NCBI RefSeq assembly: GCF_009905255.1
Contig: NZ_CP047602.1
Location: 1,661,501-1,725,500, forward strand
Source of the DNA: Thermoanaerobacterium aotearoense
GTDB lineage: Bacteria; Bacillota; Thermoanaerobacteria; Thermoanaerobacterales; Thermoanaerobacteraceae
DNA: 64,000 bases
Direction of reading: 5' to 3'
The translations under genes were made by a program, and so were the position numbers. A model generated the notes under the pieces. That model searched no databases and was not told the origin of the DNA. It saw only the letters and a list, made by a program, of their open reading frames with translations. How positions within the stretch are numbered: position 1 is the first letter of the stretch; every line of letters starts with the position of its first letter. Of this stretch, positions 1-8,829 are shown in pieces.

Positions 1-1043
1 CCCAGCCTTACATTTTTGCCTAAAATGCTTTCTGCTAAATCCAGACTGCCTTTTATAAAAGATATTCCTCCTCCGGTTATTACAATATTTGTTGAAATCT
101 GGTCTATAACATTAGAGTCTTTCATCTCCTCATAAACCATCGTAAAAATTTCACTTGTTCTTGCTTCTATTATATCTATTATATCATTAAGTCTGGTCTC
201 TTGAGAACTATGATTTGCTATATTTGCTATTTTTACTGTCTCGTCATCCTCTACCTTCACCACGGAACCATACTTCTTCTTTATAATTTCGGCTTCTTCG
301 AAAGAAATCTTTAACCCGATCGACAAATCGTTGGTTATGTGATTTCCACCAACAGGTATCATGCCTGTATATATCAAATTACCAGACTTAAAGACTGCTA
401 TATCTGTCACACCAGCGCCTATGTCGATAAGTGCTGCCCCCAGTTCTTTCTCATCTTTGGTCATTATAGCTTCCGCCGTAGCTAATGGCTCTACTATGAT
501 TCCCGACATGGTATAACCGGCTTTCTTAACACATTTTTCCATATTCTGTACTGCTGTCAAGCTGCCCGTTACAATCGCCGCATCAACTTCCAGCCTTATC
601 CCTGCCATACCTACAGGATCTTTAATTTCTCCATAACCATCTACTATGTATTCAATAGGAATAAGCTCAATTATCTGTTTATCAGATGGCAAAGCCATTA
701 TTTTAGCAGCTTGCAACACTCTTTCCACATCTTGTGCGGTTATCTCTTTGTCATCCCTTGTTACAGCAACAAGACCTCTATTTCTATATATTTCAGTAAG
801 GCCGCCGGGAATTTTTATATAAACCGATGTAACCTTTTGATTCGCCATTCTTTCAGCCTGTTCGACAGATTTTTTAATAGAAAAAGCAGTTGTCTCTATA
901 TCAACAACAACTCCCTTTCTCATGCCATTGCATGGATACATTCCAATGCCAATTATCCTCAGCTCTCCATTTTTGTCACATTGGCCAATTATAGTGCATA
1001 CTTTTGATGTTCCAATATCAATACCTGTTATGATTTCATTCAA
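1..1043 (-). CDS. ftsA: Cell division protein FtsA (3' end beyond window)
   Basis: Actin-like ATPase that tethers FtsZ to the membrane at the division site. Translating the minus strand from a TTG at 1043 gives NEIITGIDIGTSKVCTII, the FtsA phosphate-1 motif, and later LIDIGAGVTDIAVF (phosphate 2) and ITGGG (adenosine motif). SD GGGGAGGA lies 7 nt before the TTG; the nearby ATG at 1039 is out of frame and stops at once. About 347 codons are present of roughly 410 usual, so the C-terminal amphipathic helix, and probably ftsZ after it, lie left of the window. Last gene of the dcw cluster seen here. Confidence 0.95.
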   Translation of the reverse strand, partial: MNEIITGIDIGTSKVCTIIGQCDKNGELRIIGIGMYPCNGMRKGVVVDIETTAFSIKKSVEQAERMANQKVTSVYIKIPGGLTEIYRNRGLVAVTRDDKEITAQDVERVLQAAKIMALPSDKQIIELIPIEYIVDGYGEIKDPVGMAGIRLEVDAAIVTGSLTAVQNMEKCVKKAGYTMSGIIVEPLATAEAIMTKDEKELGAALIDIGAGVTDIAVFKSGNLIYTGMIPVGGNHITNDLSIGLKISFEEAEIIKKKYGSVVKVEDDETVKIANIANHSSQETRLNDIIDIIEARTSEIFTMVYEEMKDSNVIDQISTNIVITGGGISFIKGSLDLAESILGKNVRL

Positions 1044-1065
1044 TTAATTCTCCTCCCCTCGGAGT

Positions 1066-1413
1066 TTATTGTTTTTTAGAAAAATTATTCAAAATATATC
1101 TCCGAATATAAGCAAAATTTGTAAACAATCTGCTGCCAAAAGCAAAAATCGCAGCCAAATAAATCGGAACTCCTAACACATCACCTATATAAGCTAAAAC
1201 TGCAGCTAATATAGCATTTCCAAAAAAGCCTGAAATAAAAATAGCATTATTGAATTTATTTTCAAGGCTGGCACGAATTCCACCGAAAACAGAATCTAGT
1301 GCAGCCAGTATGGCAACGGAAAGGTATGATGTATATGCAGGAGGCAAATTAATTGGCAAGAAAAAGCCTATTGCAAGTCCTAAAGCTAAACTTAAAATGA
1401 TAATTAAAGCCAT
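1066..1413 (-). CDS. sbp: Small basic protein, DUF1290 family membrane protein
   Basis: About 115 residues, three to four hydrophobic segments and a basic C-terminus (YIRRYILNNFSKKQ). This matches the 'small basic protein' (Sbp/DUF1290) found between ftsQ and ftsA/ftsZ in Bacillus and clostridia. Its biochemical function is unknown. The ATG at 1413 shares its A with the TGA stop of the DUF881 gene upstream, and SD GGAGGG sits 8 nt before it, indicating translational coupling. A TTG one codon earlier is possible. Confidence 0.88.
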   Translation of the reverse strand: MALIIILSLALGLAIGFFLPINLPPAYTSYLSVAILAALDSVFGGIRASLENKFNNAIFISGFFGNAILAAVLAYIGDVLGVPIYLAAIFAFGSRLFTNFAYIRRYILNNFSKKQ

Positions 1414-2132
1414 CAATTATTCCCTCCTTCGTAAGGTTTCGCATATTTATACGTTAAAACGCCGTCATATTTTTTGACTAATATTTTATCAGAGCGCTTA
1501 ATGTTAACCTGAATTCCCCAATTTGATAATGTATCTATGATTCCACCTTTAAGTCGCAACGCAGCTTCCAACGTATCTGGATTTCCAATAGCTTTCACCA
1601 CATATGGCGGTGTAAATCTAACTGAATTAATATCAATGGTATTGCCTATCATTCGTATTTCAGATGTGGCAACAAGTCTTTGATCATTTATAGATATTGC
1701 TTCGGCTCCTGCTGCTCTAAGCTCATTAACTATATTTAGAAGGTCTTCATCGTGAATCAAAAAAGCACTTTGATCAGCACCAGGCTGAAGCTGCGTATTG
1801 CCATCATTTATTGTGACTATGATACCGGGCCCTTCAACGTCAGAAAGTCCTGCTAATTCTTTGTACTTGTCAAGGTCATCCTTAAGGGATTTCGTTACTG
1901 TGCTTGACTTAGCCGCAGAATTTTCGTAATCAGATATTTTCGATTCTAAATCATCTATTTGCTTTTTTAATTCATCTCTCTCTTTTTGAACTTGATTTAA
2001 TTTGCTTGTAAGTTCCTCAGCTCTTTGTACAGTCAAGCTATCGCTGTTTTTCACATTTCTAAACTGTGTCGATATCATTATGCCAAGGACGACACATACA
2101 AAAGCAATAGAAACAAAAAAGCTCTTTTTCAC
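1413..2132 (-). CDS. DUF881 family protein
   Basis: 239 residues. An N-terminal signal anchor (residues 5-22) is followed by a coiled coil of about 60 residues (QRAEELTSKLNQVQKERDEL) and then the DUF881 domain with its GPGIIVTINDG and INDQRL signatures. Proteins of this family sit in Firmicute division clusters beside sbp, are likely exported and membrane-anchored, and have no established activity. It lies 17 bp after ftsQ and overlaps sbp, so it belongs to the same transcript. Confidence 0.88.
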   Translation of the reverse strand: MKKSFFVSIAFVCVVLGIMISTQFRNVKNSDSLTVQRAEELTSKLNQVQKERDELKKQIDDLESKISDYENSAAKSSTVTKSLKDDLDKYKELAGLSDVEGPGIIVTINDGNTQLQPGADQSAFLIHDEDLLNIVNELRAAGAEAISINDQRLVATSEIRMIGNTIDINSVRFTPPYVVKAIGNPDTLEAALRLKGGIIDTLSNWGIQVNIKRSDKILVKKYDGVLTYKYAKPYEGGNN

Positions 2133-2149
2133 TGCACTTCCTCCATTTC

Positions 2150-2869
2150 TTATGGCGTATAAATTGGATTTCCGTTGCTGACTATAAGAACATTTCCACT
2201 GTTATAGCCTTTTTTCTCTAAATCATTTAATATTTTTTCAGAAAAATTCAATGAGTAGTTAATGTCATCAACATTCTCCAATACTACATTTATTCCCGAG
2301 TTCGTTTTTAATGTAATCTTCGAGCCATTAACGATTATAGCATTATATATATTCTTATTATATATTAACGGCAATAGTTTTGCTATATCCTTATTATTAC
2401 TTAAATTGTCGATTTTGCTTCCTATTTCAAATTTTTCAATATTAATACCACTTAATATTGGCAACTTATTGTTGTAGTCGCCTAACTGAACAGCAACACA
2501 ATCAGTGTCTACGTATAAAAACTTGTCTTTATAGCTTATTTGCCCTGCCAATAGTCTCTCATCTACTCTTATTTCTACCTTTGACGGATAAAGTATGTTA
2601 ATAGAAACATCTTTAATGTACGGATCCCTCATGATAGATTTAATTACATCAGACTTATTGATCTTCAAAATATTGCTGCCTATCTCTATACCCGAAAGCC
2701 TTATGACATCGCTCTTATCTACTGTTCTTGTCCCATAAACGTATATGTTTTTTACATCAAATAATGATGTTCTAAATAAAATTACATAAAGTATGATTGA
2801 AAAAATAAGCAAAAACACGATAAAAACACTAAACCTCTTTTTCTTTTTATACTGCCTTTCTTCCATCAT
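2150..2869 (-). CDS. ftsQ: Cell division protein FtsQ/DivIB
   Basis: Bitopic divisome protein. A basic N-terminus (KKKKR) precedes one transmembrane helix and an extracytoplasmic POTRA domain (LFDVKNIYVYGTRTVDKSDV), then a beta domain. The reading frame can be extended to 2899, but the SD GAGG is placed for the ATG at 2869, eight bases downstream, giving MMEERQYKKKKR. The C-terminus (NGNPIYTP) is short, as usual for Firmicute DivIB. It occupies the slot between murA and DUF881. Confidence 0.9.
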   Translation of the reverse strand: MMEERQYKKKKRFSVFIVFLLIFSIILYVILFRTSLFDVKNIYVYGTRTVDKSDVIRLSGIEIGSNILKINKSDVIKSIMRDPYIKDVSINILYPSKVEIRVDERLLAGQISYKDKFLYVDTDCVAVQLGDYNNKLPILSGINIEKFEIGSKIDNLSNNKDIAKLLPLIYNKNIYNAIIVNGSKITLKTNSGINVVLENVDDINYSLNFSEKILNDLEKKGYNSGNVLIVSNGNPIYTP

Positions 2870-2909
2870 ATACATCGCCTCTATCGTATGCTTGTACAAA
2901 TTTTAGATG

Positions 2910-2937
2910 ATGTAAAACAGCATCGGCTGTTTTACAT
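2910..2937. repeat. 11-bp inverted repeat across the murA stop
   Basis: ATGTAAAACAG and CTGTTTTACAT are perfect arms around a 6-nt loop. The murA stop codon (TAA at 2934-2932) lies inside the first arm in transcript order. No T-run follows, so it is not a classical terminator; it may be a processing or pausing hairpin between murA and ftsQ. What it does is unknown. Confidence 0.6.
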
Positions 2938-4182
2938 AGTCCTTTCTATGTCAGCACCAAGATTTTTTAAATTTTCGCTAAAATCTTCATATCCTCTATC
3001 AATATGTTCTATGTCTTCTACAATTGTAGTGCCAATAGCACCCAATCCGGCTAAGACCAGTGCTGCACCACCTCTTAAATCTTTTGCAACAACATTCGTT
3101 CCCGTAAGTTTGTCAACTCCTTTTACCACAGCGATTCGCCCATCCACTTTAATATCTGCCCCCATTCTTACCAATTCTTCTGTGTACTTGAATCTATTGT
3201 CAAAAATGGTTTCCGTAACTATGGAGGTTCCATCTGCGGTAGATAAAAGTGAAACCATCTGTGCCTGAAGATCCGTTGGAAACCCCGGATATGGGAGAGT
3301 TATTATCATGTCAACTGCCTTGGCTCTACCAGTAGAATTAAGCTTTATAAAATCATTGCCATGTGATACTTTAAAGCCGCACTCATTTAGTTTTGACAAA
3401 AGAGAATCTATATGCCTCTTAATGACATTTTCAATAACTACTTCACCCTTTGTAATAGCAGTTGCTATAAGATAAGTCCCTGCAACTATTCTATCAGGTA
3501 TTATGGTGTATTCAGTATCGTGCAGCTCTTTTACTCCCCTTATCACAATGGTATTTGTACCTGCACCTGAAATCTTAGCCCCCATCGAATTTAGAAAATT
3601 CTGTAGATCTTCTATTTCCGGTTCCTTTGCAGCATTTCCTATAACTGTAGTGCCATCAGCCATGGATGCAGCCAGCATTATATTTTCAGTTGCACCAACA
3701 CTGGGTATATCAAGATGTATTTCGTTGCCACAAATCGATTTGCTTTCGCAGTTGATAAATCCATATGATTCGTCTATCGATATTCCAAGCTTTTTCAAGC
3801 TTTTTATATGCAAATCGATAGGCCTATGCCCTATATCACATCCTCCTGGAAAGCTAATCTGAGCAATATTATTTCTTGCCACCAATGCTCCCATCAAAAA
3901 AATGGATGATCTCATTGCTCTCATTAGTCTGTCTGGAATGTGATAATCAATAATACCGCTGGAATCTACTATGATGTCTGACCCATCAAATTCTACTGTA
4001 CAGCCTAAGTGTCTTAATATTTCTATCATAGAATAAACATCTTTTAATCTTGGGCAAGAGTGTAAAATACTCACACCTTTGTTTAATAGTGTTGCAGCAA
4101 GTATTGGCAATACAGAATTTTTCGCACCGTTTATCCGTACCTCACCTTTTAATCTATTTCCTCCTTTAATGACATATTTCAT
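2932..4182 (-). CDS. murA: UDP-N-acetylglucosamine 1-carboxyvinyltransferase MurA
   Basis: Transfers enolpyruvate from PEP to UDP-GlcNAc, the committed step of peptidoglycan synthesis, in the cytoplasm. 416 residues, normal length. The catalytic Cys is at 115 in PGGCDIGHRPID (the fosfomycin target), with K21-N22 at the N-terminus. The enzyme consists of two similar inside-out alpha/beta domains. It sits in the dcw cluster between murG and ftsQ, where Bacillus carries murB; no murB is seen in the window. SD AGGAGGTGA precedes the ATG. Confidence 0.96.
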   Translation of the reverse strand: MKYVIKGGNRLKGEVRINGAKNSVLPILAATLLNKGVSILHSCPRLKDVYSMIEILRHLGCTVEFDGSDIIVDSSGIIDYHIPDRLMRAMRSSIFLMGALVARNNIAQISFPGGCDIGHRPIDLHIKSLKKLGISIDESYGFINCESKSICGNEIHLDIPSVGATENIMLAASMADGTTVIGNAAKEPEIEDLQNFLNSMGAKISGAGTNTIVIRGVKELHDTEYTIIPDRIVAGTYLIATAITKGEVVIENVIKRHIDSLLSKLNECGFKVSHGNDFIKLNSTGRAKAVDMIITLPYPGFPTDLQAQMVSLLSTADGTSIVTETIFDNRFKYTEELVRMGADIKVDGRIAVVKGVDKLTGTNVVAKDLRGGAALVLAGLGAIGTTIVEDIEHIDRGYEDFSENLKNLGADIERTM

Positions 4183-4252
4183 CCCATCTTATCACCTCCT
4201 GTTAAGCTGTACAATTCATAATATGCACCTATGCTTCAGGAGGTTACATTGC

Positions 4253-5347
4253 CTATTTTAACGTGCAAACAAGCCTATAGATTTCATTGGCGGCATCTAT
4301 CTTCGATAGTTTTTTTGCATTTGCCTTCATGTTTTTAAGCTTACCAGAATCATTTACGATGGATAATATCTTATTGTACAAAACATCTCCATCTAAGTCT
4401 TTTTCAAGGACTACCAAAGCTGCACCATTTTTTTCAAGAACCCTTGCATTGTACTCTTGATGATTGTGAGTAACATTCGGAGACGGAATCAAAATTGATG
4501 CAGTTGATGTAGCTAACAATTCTGCAAGAGTAATTGCACCTGATCTACATACCATTACATCTGCAATTGAATAAATGTCACCCATTTCATAACAATACGG
4601 AATTATCTTAATATTTTCTCCTATTCTTATATCGTAATCTTTGATCATTTTTATTACACTGTCATACTGATTTTTTCCTGTTATCATGAGAATCTGAAAT
4701 TCTTCTTTCGACTTTTTTATCACCTCAACCATGTATTCATTAATTTTGGCAGCACCTCTGCTACCCCCTACAGAAACCACTATTTTTTTCGTCTCGTCAA
4801 AGTCCCATTTTTTCAATGCCTTTTTTCTATCACCATTCAAAATCTCCATTCTAACGGGATTACCTGTCACAAAGACATTGCCTTTATTTCGAAAATACTT
4901 TCTCGATTCATCAAATGCAACAGCCACAATATCTACAAACCTTGAAAGTATTCTATTTGTAAGTCCTGGATAAGCATTTTGCTCATGAATTAGCGTAGGT
5001 ATCTTCATAAGAGCTGCTGTAATGACTACAGGACCACACACATATCCTCCCGTTCCAATTACTACATCTGGCTTATAATCATTTATTATTTTTTTTGCAT
5101 CTATCAAGCCATCAAAAGCTATCTTAATTGTCTTTATTGTATCAAACGATAATTTGCGCTTAAATCCCTTTACTCTTATCGTTTTAAGTGAATAGCCTGA
5201 TTTCGGCACCAATTCTTTTTCAAGTCCATTTTCTGTTCCTACAAATAATACCTCTGCATCTTTCTCATTTCGCATGATTTCATTTGCAATCGCCACTGCC
5301 GGATATATGTGACCGCCTGTGCCTCCGCCTGTCAGCAAATACCTCAT
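4253..5347 (-). CDS. murG: UDP-GlcNAc:lipid I N-acetylglucosaminyltransferase MurG
   Basis: Converts lipid I to lipid II at the inner face of the membrane. 364 residues, GT28 family. The N-terminal glycine-rich loop GGGTGGHIYPA and the C-terminal sugar-nucleotide site (CRSGAITLAELLA) are both intact. It starts 4 bp after ftsW ends, so it is co-transcribed and probably translationally coupled. Confidence 0.96.
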   Translation of the reverse strand: MRYLLTGGGTGGHIYPAVAIANEIMRNEKDAEVLFVGTENGLEKELVPKSGYSLKTIRVKGFKRKLSFDTIKTIKIAFDGLIDAKKIINDYKPDVVIGTGGYVCGPVVITAALMKIPTLIHEQNAYPGLTNRILSRFVDIVAVAFDESRKYFRNKGNVFVTGNPVRMEILNGDRKKALKKWDFDETKKIVVSVGGSRGAAKINEYMVEVIKKSKEEFQILMITGKNQYDSVIKMIKDYDIRIGENIKIIPYCYEMGDIYSIADVMVCRSGAITLAELLATSTASILIPSPNVTHNHQEYNARVLEKNGAALVVLEKDLDGDVLYNKILSIVNDSGKLKNMKANAKKLSKIDAANEIYRLVCTLK

Positions 5348-5351
5348 TTCA

Positions 5352-6458
5352 TCAACTCCTATCCATGTTTGCGTACCGTGATATATTTAATAATATGCCC
5401 ATTGCAGCCATCATAAAGACTGTAGATGTTCCACCATAGCTGATAAACGGCAAAGATACGCCAGTAGCCGGCATTGATGAAGTTACAACTGCAACATTTA
5501 TCAAGGTTTGAACGCCAATTACTCCTACAATGCCAGTAGCAATAAGACATCCAAATACATCCGGAGCTTTTGCCGCGACTCTAAGGCCTCTTATTATGAG
5601 ATACAGAAAAAGTAATAATATAGAAGCCGTCCCGATAAGACCAAGTTCTTCACCGATTATTGAGAAAATAAAGTCATTTTGCGGCATCGGCAGATACATG
5701 AATTTTTGGCGACTTCTGCCTAAACCGACTCCAAAAAGCCCTCCTGAACCTAAAGCATACAGAGACTGCACAATTTGATAGCCATGTCCCTTTATGTCCT
5801 GCCAAGGATTTAAAAAAGTGAAAACCCTTTGCCTTATGTATTTTATGCTGGTCACAACGATAATAGCCGCAGAACCACCAACTCCAAACAACGTGGCCAT
5901 AAATGATAACTTTGCACCTGCCACAAATAAGATTATTATAGAGATGATAAATATTGTACCAGCAGTGCTGAAATTTGGCTGCTTCATAATAAGTAAAAAG
6001 AATATTCCGGCAATCAATAGCACAGGAAGAACTCCCTTTTTGAAGCTTTTTGCATAATTAGGATTGTTGTCAAAATATTTTGCAAAAAACAGTATTATGG
6101 CGTATTTAGCTATTTCTGACGGCTGGAGGGTGAATCCACCTATTTCAATCCATCTGGTAGAATTGTACCTCGTACTTCCTATTCCCGGCAGCAATACTAC
6201 TATCAGTAAAACTATGGACAATATCAAAAGCGCATTTGACAACTTCTTCAATTTATGATAATCAAAATTCATCATAAACGTCATGGCAAAAAAGCCGATA
6301 ATTGCCCACAAAAGCTGACGTTTCAAAAAGTAGAATGAATCGTGGTACTGATAATATGCATTTGCAGAGCTTGCGCTAAATACCATCACAACACCTATGG
6401 ATACAAGAACCAAAACAGATATAAGTATATTGTAATCAACGGGATACTTACGATTCAC
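5352..6458 (-). CDS. ftsW: Lipid II polymerase FtsW (SEDS family)
   Basis: 368 residues with about ten transmembrane helices. SEDS glycosyltransferase that polymerises lipid II with a cognate class B PBP during division, or during sporulation if it acts as SpoVE. Signature segments ARSTRYN-like (STRYNSTRWI), QNDFIFSIIGEELG and PFISYGGTS are visible. A GTG start follows a GGGG-type SD. Lies between murD and murG, the standard position for ftsW/spoVE. Confidence 0.94.
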   Translation of the reverse strand: MNRKYPVDYNILISVLVLVSIGVVMVFSASSANAYYQYHDSFYFLKRQLLWAIIGFFAMTFMMNFDYHKLKKLSNALLILSIVLLIVVLLPGIGSTRYNSTRWIEIGGFTLQPSEIAKYAIILFFAKYFDNNPNYAKSFKKGVLPVLLIAGIFFLLIMKQPNFSTAGTIFIISIIILFVAGAKLSFMATLFGVGGSAAIIVVTSIKYIRQRVFTFLNPWQDIKGHGYQIVQSLYALGSGGLFGVGLGRSRQKFMYLPMPQNDFIFSIIGEELGLIGTASILLLFLYLIIRGLRVAAKAPDVFGCLIATGIVGVIGVQTLINVAVVTSSMPATGVSLPFISYGGTSTVFMMAAMGILLNISRYANMDRS

Positions 6459-6463
6459 TAAGC

Positions 6464-7828
6464 TTACCCCCTCAAAGAATTTACTGCATCTTTAAAGAGT
6501 CTGCCTCTCTCTTCATAATTTCTAAACATATCCCAACTTGCACAGGCAGGCGATAAAAGCACATTGTCACCGGGTTTAGCCGCATTATAAGCAGCATAAA
6601 CAGCATCACCTATGCTTTCTACAAAAATAACATCGTCTTCTGAATACCCTTCTTTTATGGCAGATTTGTAAATTAAGTCTTTTGTCTCGCCAAGCAAAAT
6701 CAATTTTTTTACACGACCTTTAAAAGAAGCAGTAAATTCATCAAAACTTACACCTTTGTCATATCCACCAGCAATCAATATGATTGGCCCTTTCATGGCT
6801 TCAATAGCTTTTATTGCCGCATCTGGATTTGTGCCTTTTGAGTCATTGTAATATTTTACTCCATTTATGGTTCTTACAAATTCAATCCTATGTTCTACAC
6901 CCTTAAATGTCCTCAACGTTTCATTTATGACTTTAATATCAATGCCTGCTAAATACGCCATTGTAGCTGCTACCATGGCATTTTCTACATTGTGATTCCC
7001 TGGAATATATATGTCTTCAACGTCTATTATTGTCTTTTTTTCTCCATCTGCAGAAATTATGATTTTCCCATTTTCAAGATATGTGCCATACTCTAAAACT
7101 CTATTTCTGCTAAAAGGAAAAACATTGCATTTAGCCTTTTTAAACAAAGAAGAAATATTTTTATCATCATAATTTAAGACAGTAAATTGGTCAGAAGTTT
7201 GATTCTCAAAAATCCGCCCTTTAATCTCAATGTAGTTTTCTAATGTCTTGTGTCTATTTAAATGATCCGGAGTTATATTTATTATCGCGCTTATTTCAGG
7301 TTTAAACTCCTTTATTGTTTCCAACTGAAAACTGCTTATCTCTGCCACAATTACATCTTCCGCATTAGCATTTATTGCCGCTTCAACAAGAGGATATCCT
7401 ATGTTCCCTGCAACATATGTTTTTGCACCTGACGCTTTAAATATTTCACCAAGCAATGATGTTGTCGTAGTCTTTCCATTCGTCCCAGTTATAGCGTATA
7501 TAGGAGCTTTTGATAGCCTGTAAGCAAACTCCACCTCGCCTATTACATCAATACCCCTTGATTTTGATAATAGGACTATATCAGAGTCCATAGAAATCCC
7601 AGGACTAACAATAACCATTTCTGTGCCATTTAAAAGTTCGTCTGTGACCTTTTTAAAGCAAAATGTCACACCTTTTTCTTTAAATTCTTTTAAATCATCG
7701 CCAAACTTATCTTCTTCTTTCGAATCAAACACAAATATTTCAGCATTTAACATCAACAAAACCCTGCAAAGAGCTTTGCCACTTAACCCAAATCCCGCTA
7801 CAACAATTTTTTTACCACAAAAGTCCAT
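6464..7828 (-). CDS. murD: UDP-N-acetylmuramoyl-L-alanine--D-glutamate ligase MurD
   Basis: Adds D-Glu to UDP-MurNAc-L-Ala using ATP. 454 residues. The N-terminal Rossmann-like UDP-binding domain begins KIVVAGFGLSGKAL; the ATP loop is ITGTNGKTTTTSL. The central domain contains NITPDHLNRH, and the C-terminal domain has NDSKGTNPDAAIKA. Six bp upstream of ftsW. Confidence 0.96.
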   Translation of the reverse strand: MDFCGKKIVVAGFGLSGKALCRVLLMLNAEIFVFDSKEEDKFGDDLKEFKEKGVTFCFKKVTDELLNGTEMVIVSPGISMDSDIVLLSKSRGIDVIGEVEFAYRLSKAPIYAITGTNGKTTTTSLLGEIFKASGAKTYVAGNIGYPLVEAAINANAEDVIVAEISSFQLETIKEFKPEISAIINITPDHLNRHKTLENYIEIKGRIFENQTSDQFTVLNYDDKNISSLFKKAKCNVFPFSRNRVLEYGTYLENGKIIISADGEKKTIIDVEDIYIPGNHNVENAMVAATMAYLAGIDIKVINETLRTFKGVEHRIEFVRTINGVKYYNDSKGTNPDAAIKAIEAMKGPIILIAGGYDKGVSFDEFTASFKGRVKKLILLGETKDLIYKSAIKEGYSEDDVIFVESIGDAVYAAYNAAKPGDNVLLSPACASWDMFRNYEERGRLFKDAVNSLRG

Positions 7829-7878
7829 ATTTTCCTCCTAAATCATAAAAAATTTGCATTCTATTTTTTTAGATATAT

Positions 7879-8829
7879 TTAACTTATCCCATAAAATGAC
7901 ACAAATACTGCTATCAAAGTTACTATCCAAAATAAAAATACGACTTTAGTCTCTGACCAACCAGAAAGCTCAAAATGATGATGGAGAGGACTCATTTTAA
8001 ATATCCTTTTACCTGTAAGTCTGAAGGACACAACTTGCATTATGACCGATAACGCTTCAGCGACGTAGACAATTCCCACCACTACTAAAATAACAGGCAA
8101 TTTAGTCATTGTAGCCAAAGCCGCTACAGCGCCACCAATTGCAAGCGAACCTGTATCCCCCATAAACACTTCAGCAGGGTATCTATTAAACTTCAAAAAT
8201 CCAAGAAGTGCACCAGTAATTGCTGCACCAAACACAGTTAATGATGTATTGTTCATAAAAAAGCCTATTAATGTAAAAAAAGCGGTAACCATAAAAGATA
8301 CTCCTGATGCGAGTCCATCCAGTCCGTCCGTTAAATTAACACTATTTACAGTTCCAACAACTACAAACATTATAAACGGTATGTAAAAGTAGCCTAAGTC
8401 AATTTCTCGCTTCAAAAATGGAATTATCACATCAGTGCCGACTATATTCTTTGAAAAATACGCAAACAAAATCGCTAATGCAAATTGACCTAAAAGCTTT
8501 TGCCTGGCGGTAAGACCTAACGATCTTTTATACCGCACTTTTATGTAGTCATCTAAAAATCCGATTACTCCATATCCTAATGTTATCATGATTAACAAGG
8601 CCATGTATCTATCCCATTTTGAAAATACAATATCTGCAATGAACAAAGAGATAATTATGATTATTCCACCCATTGTAGGTGTTCCGGCCTTTTTAAGGTG
8701 TGTCTTAGGTCCATCGCTTCTTACGCTTTGGCCAAACTTCAATTTAGTCAACCACGGAATAACGATTGGCCCCAATATGACAGAAATTAAAAAGGAGACA
8801 ATTGTCGAAAATATCATCTTTTGTATCAT
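7879..8829 (-). CDS. mraY: Phospho-MurNAc-pentapeptide transferase MraY
   Basis: Makes lipid I from UDP-MurNAc-pentapeptide and undecaprenyl phosphate. 316 residues, about ten transmembrane helices. The conserved GTPTMGG, NLTDGLDGLA (catalytic Asp residues), FMGDTGSLAIGG and PLHHHFE motifs are all present. Its start overlaps the murF stop by 4 bp. Confidence 0.97.
   Translation of the reverse strand: MIQKMIFSTIVSFLISVILGPIVIPWLTKLKFGQSVRSDGPKTHLKKAGTPTMGGIIIIISLFIADIVFSKWDRYMALLIMITLGYGVIGFLDDYIKVRYKRSLGLTARQKLLGQFALAILFAYFSKNIVGTDVIIPFLKREIDLGYFYIPFIMFVVVGTVNSVNLTDGLDGLASGVSFMVTAFFTLIGFFMNNTSLTVFGAAITGALLGFLKFNRYPAEVFMGDTGSLAIGGAVAALATMTKLPVILVVVGIVYVAEALSVIMQVVSFRLTGKRIFKMSPLHHHFELSGWSETKVVFLFWIVTLIAVFVSFYGIS

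Noticed and set aside
711-1007. Plus-strand ORF of 98 codons inside ftsA
   Set aside because: It has no SD and is fully antisense to the conserved ftsA frame; a shadow, as are the other antisense ORFs over the dcw, hfs and dap genes.
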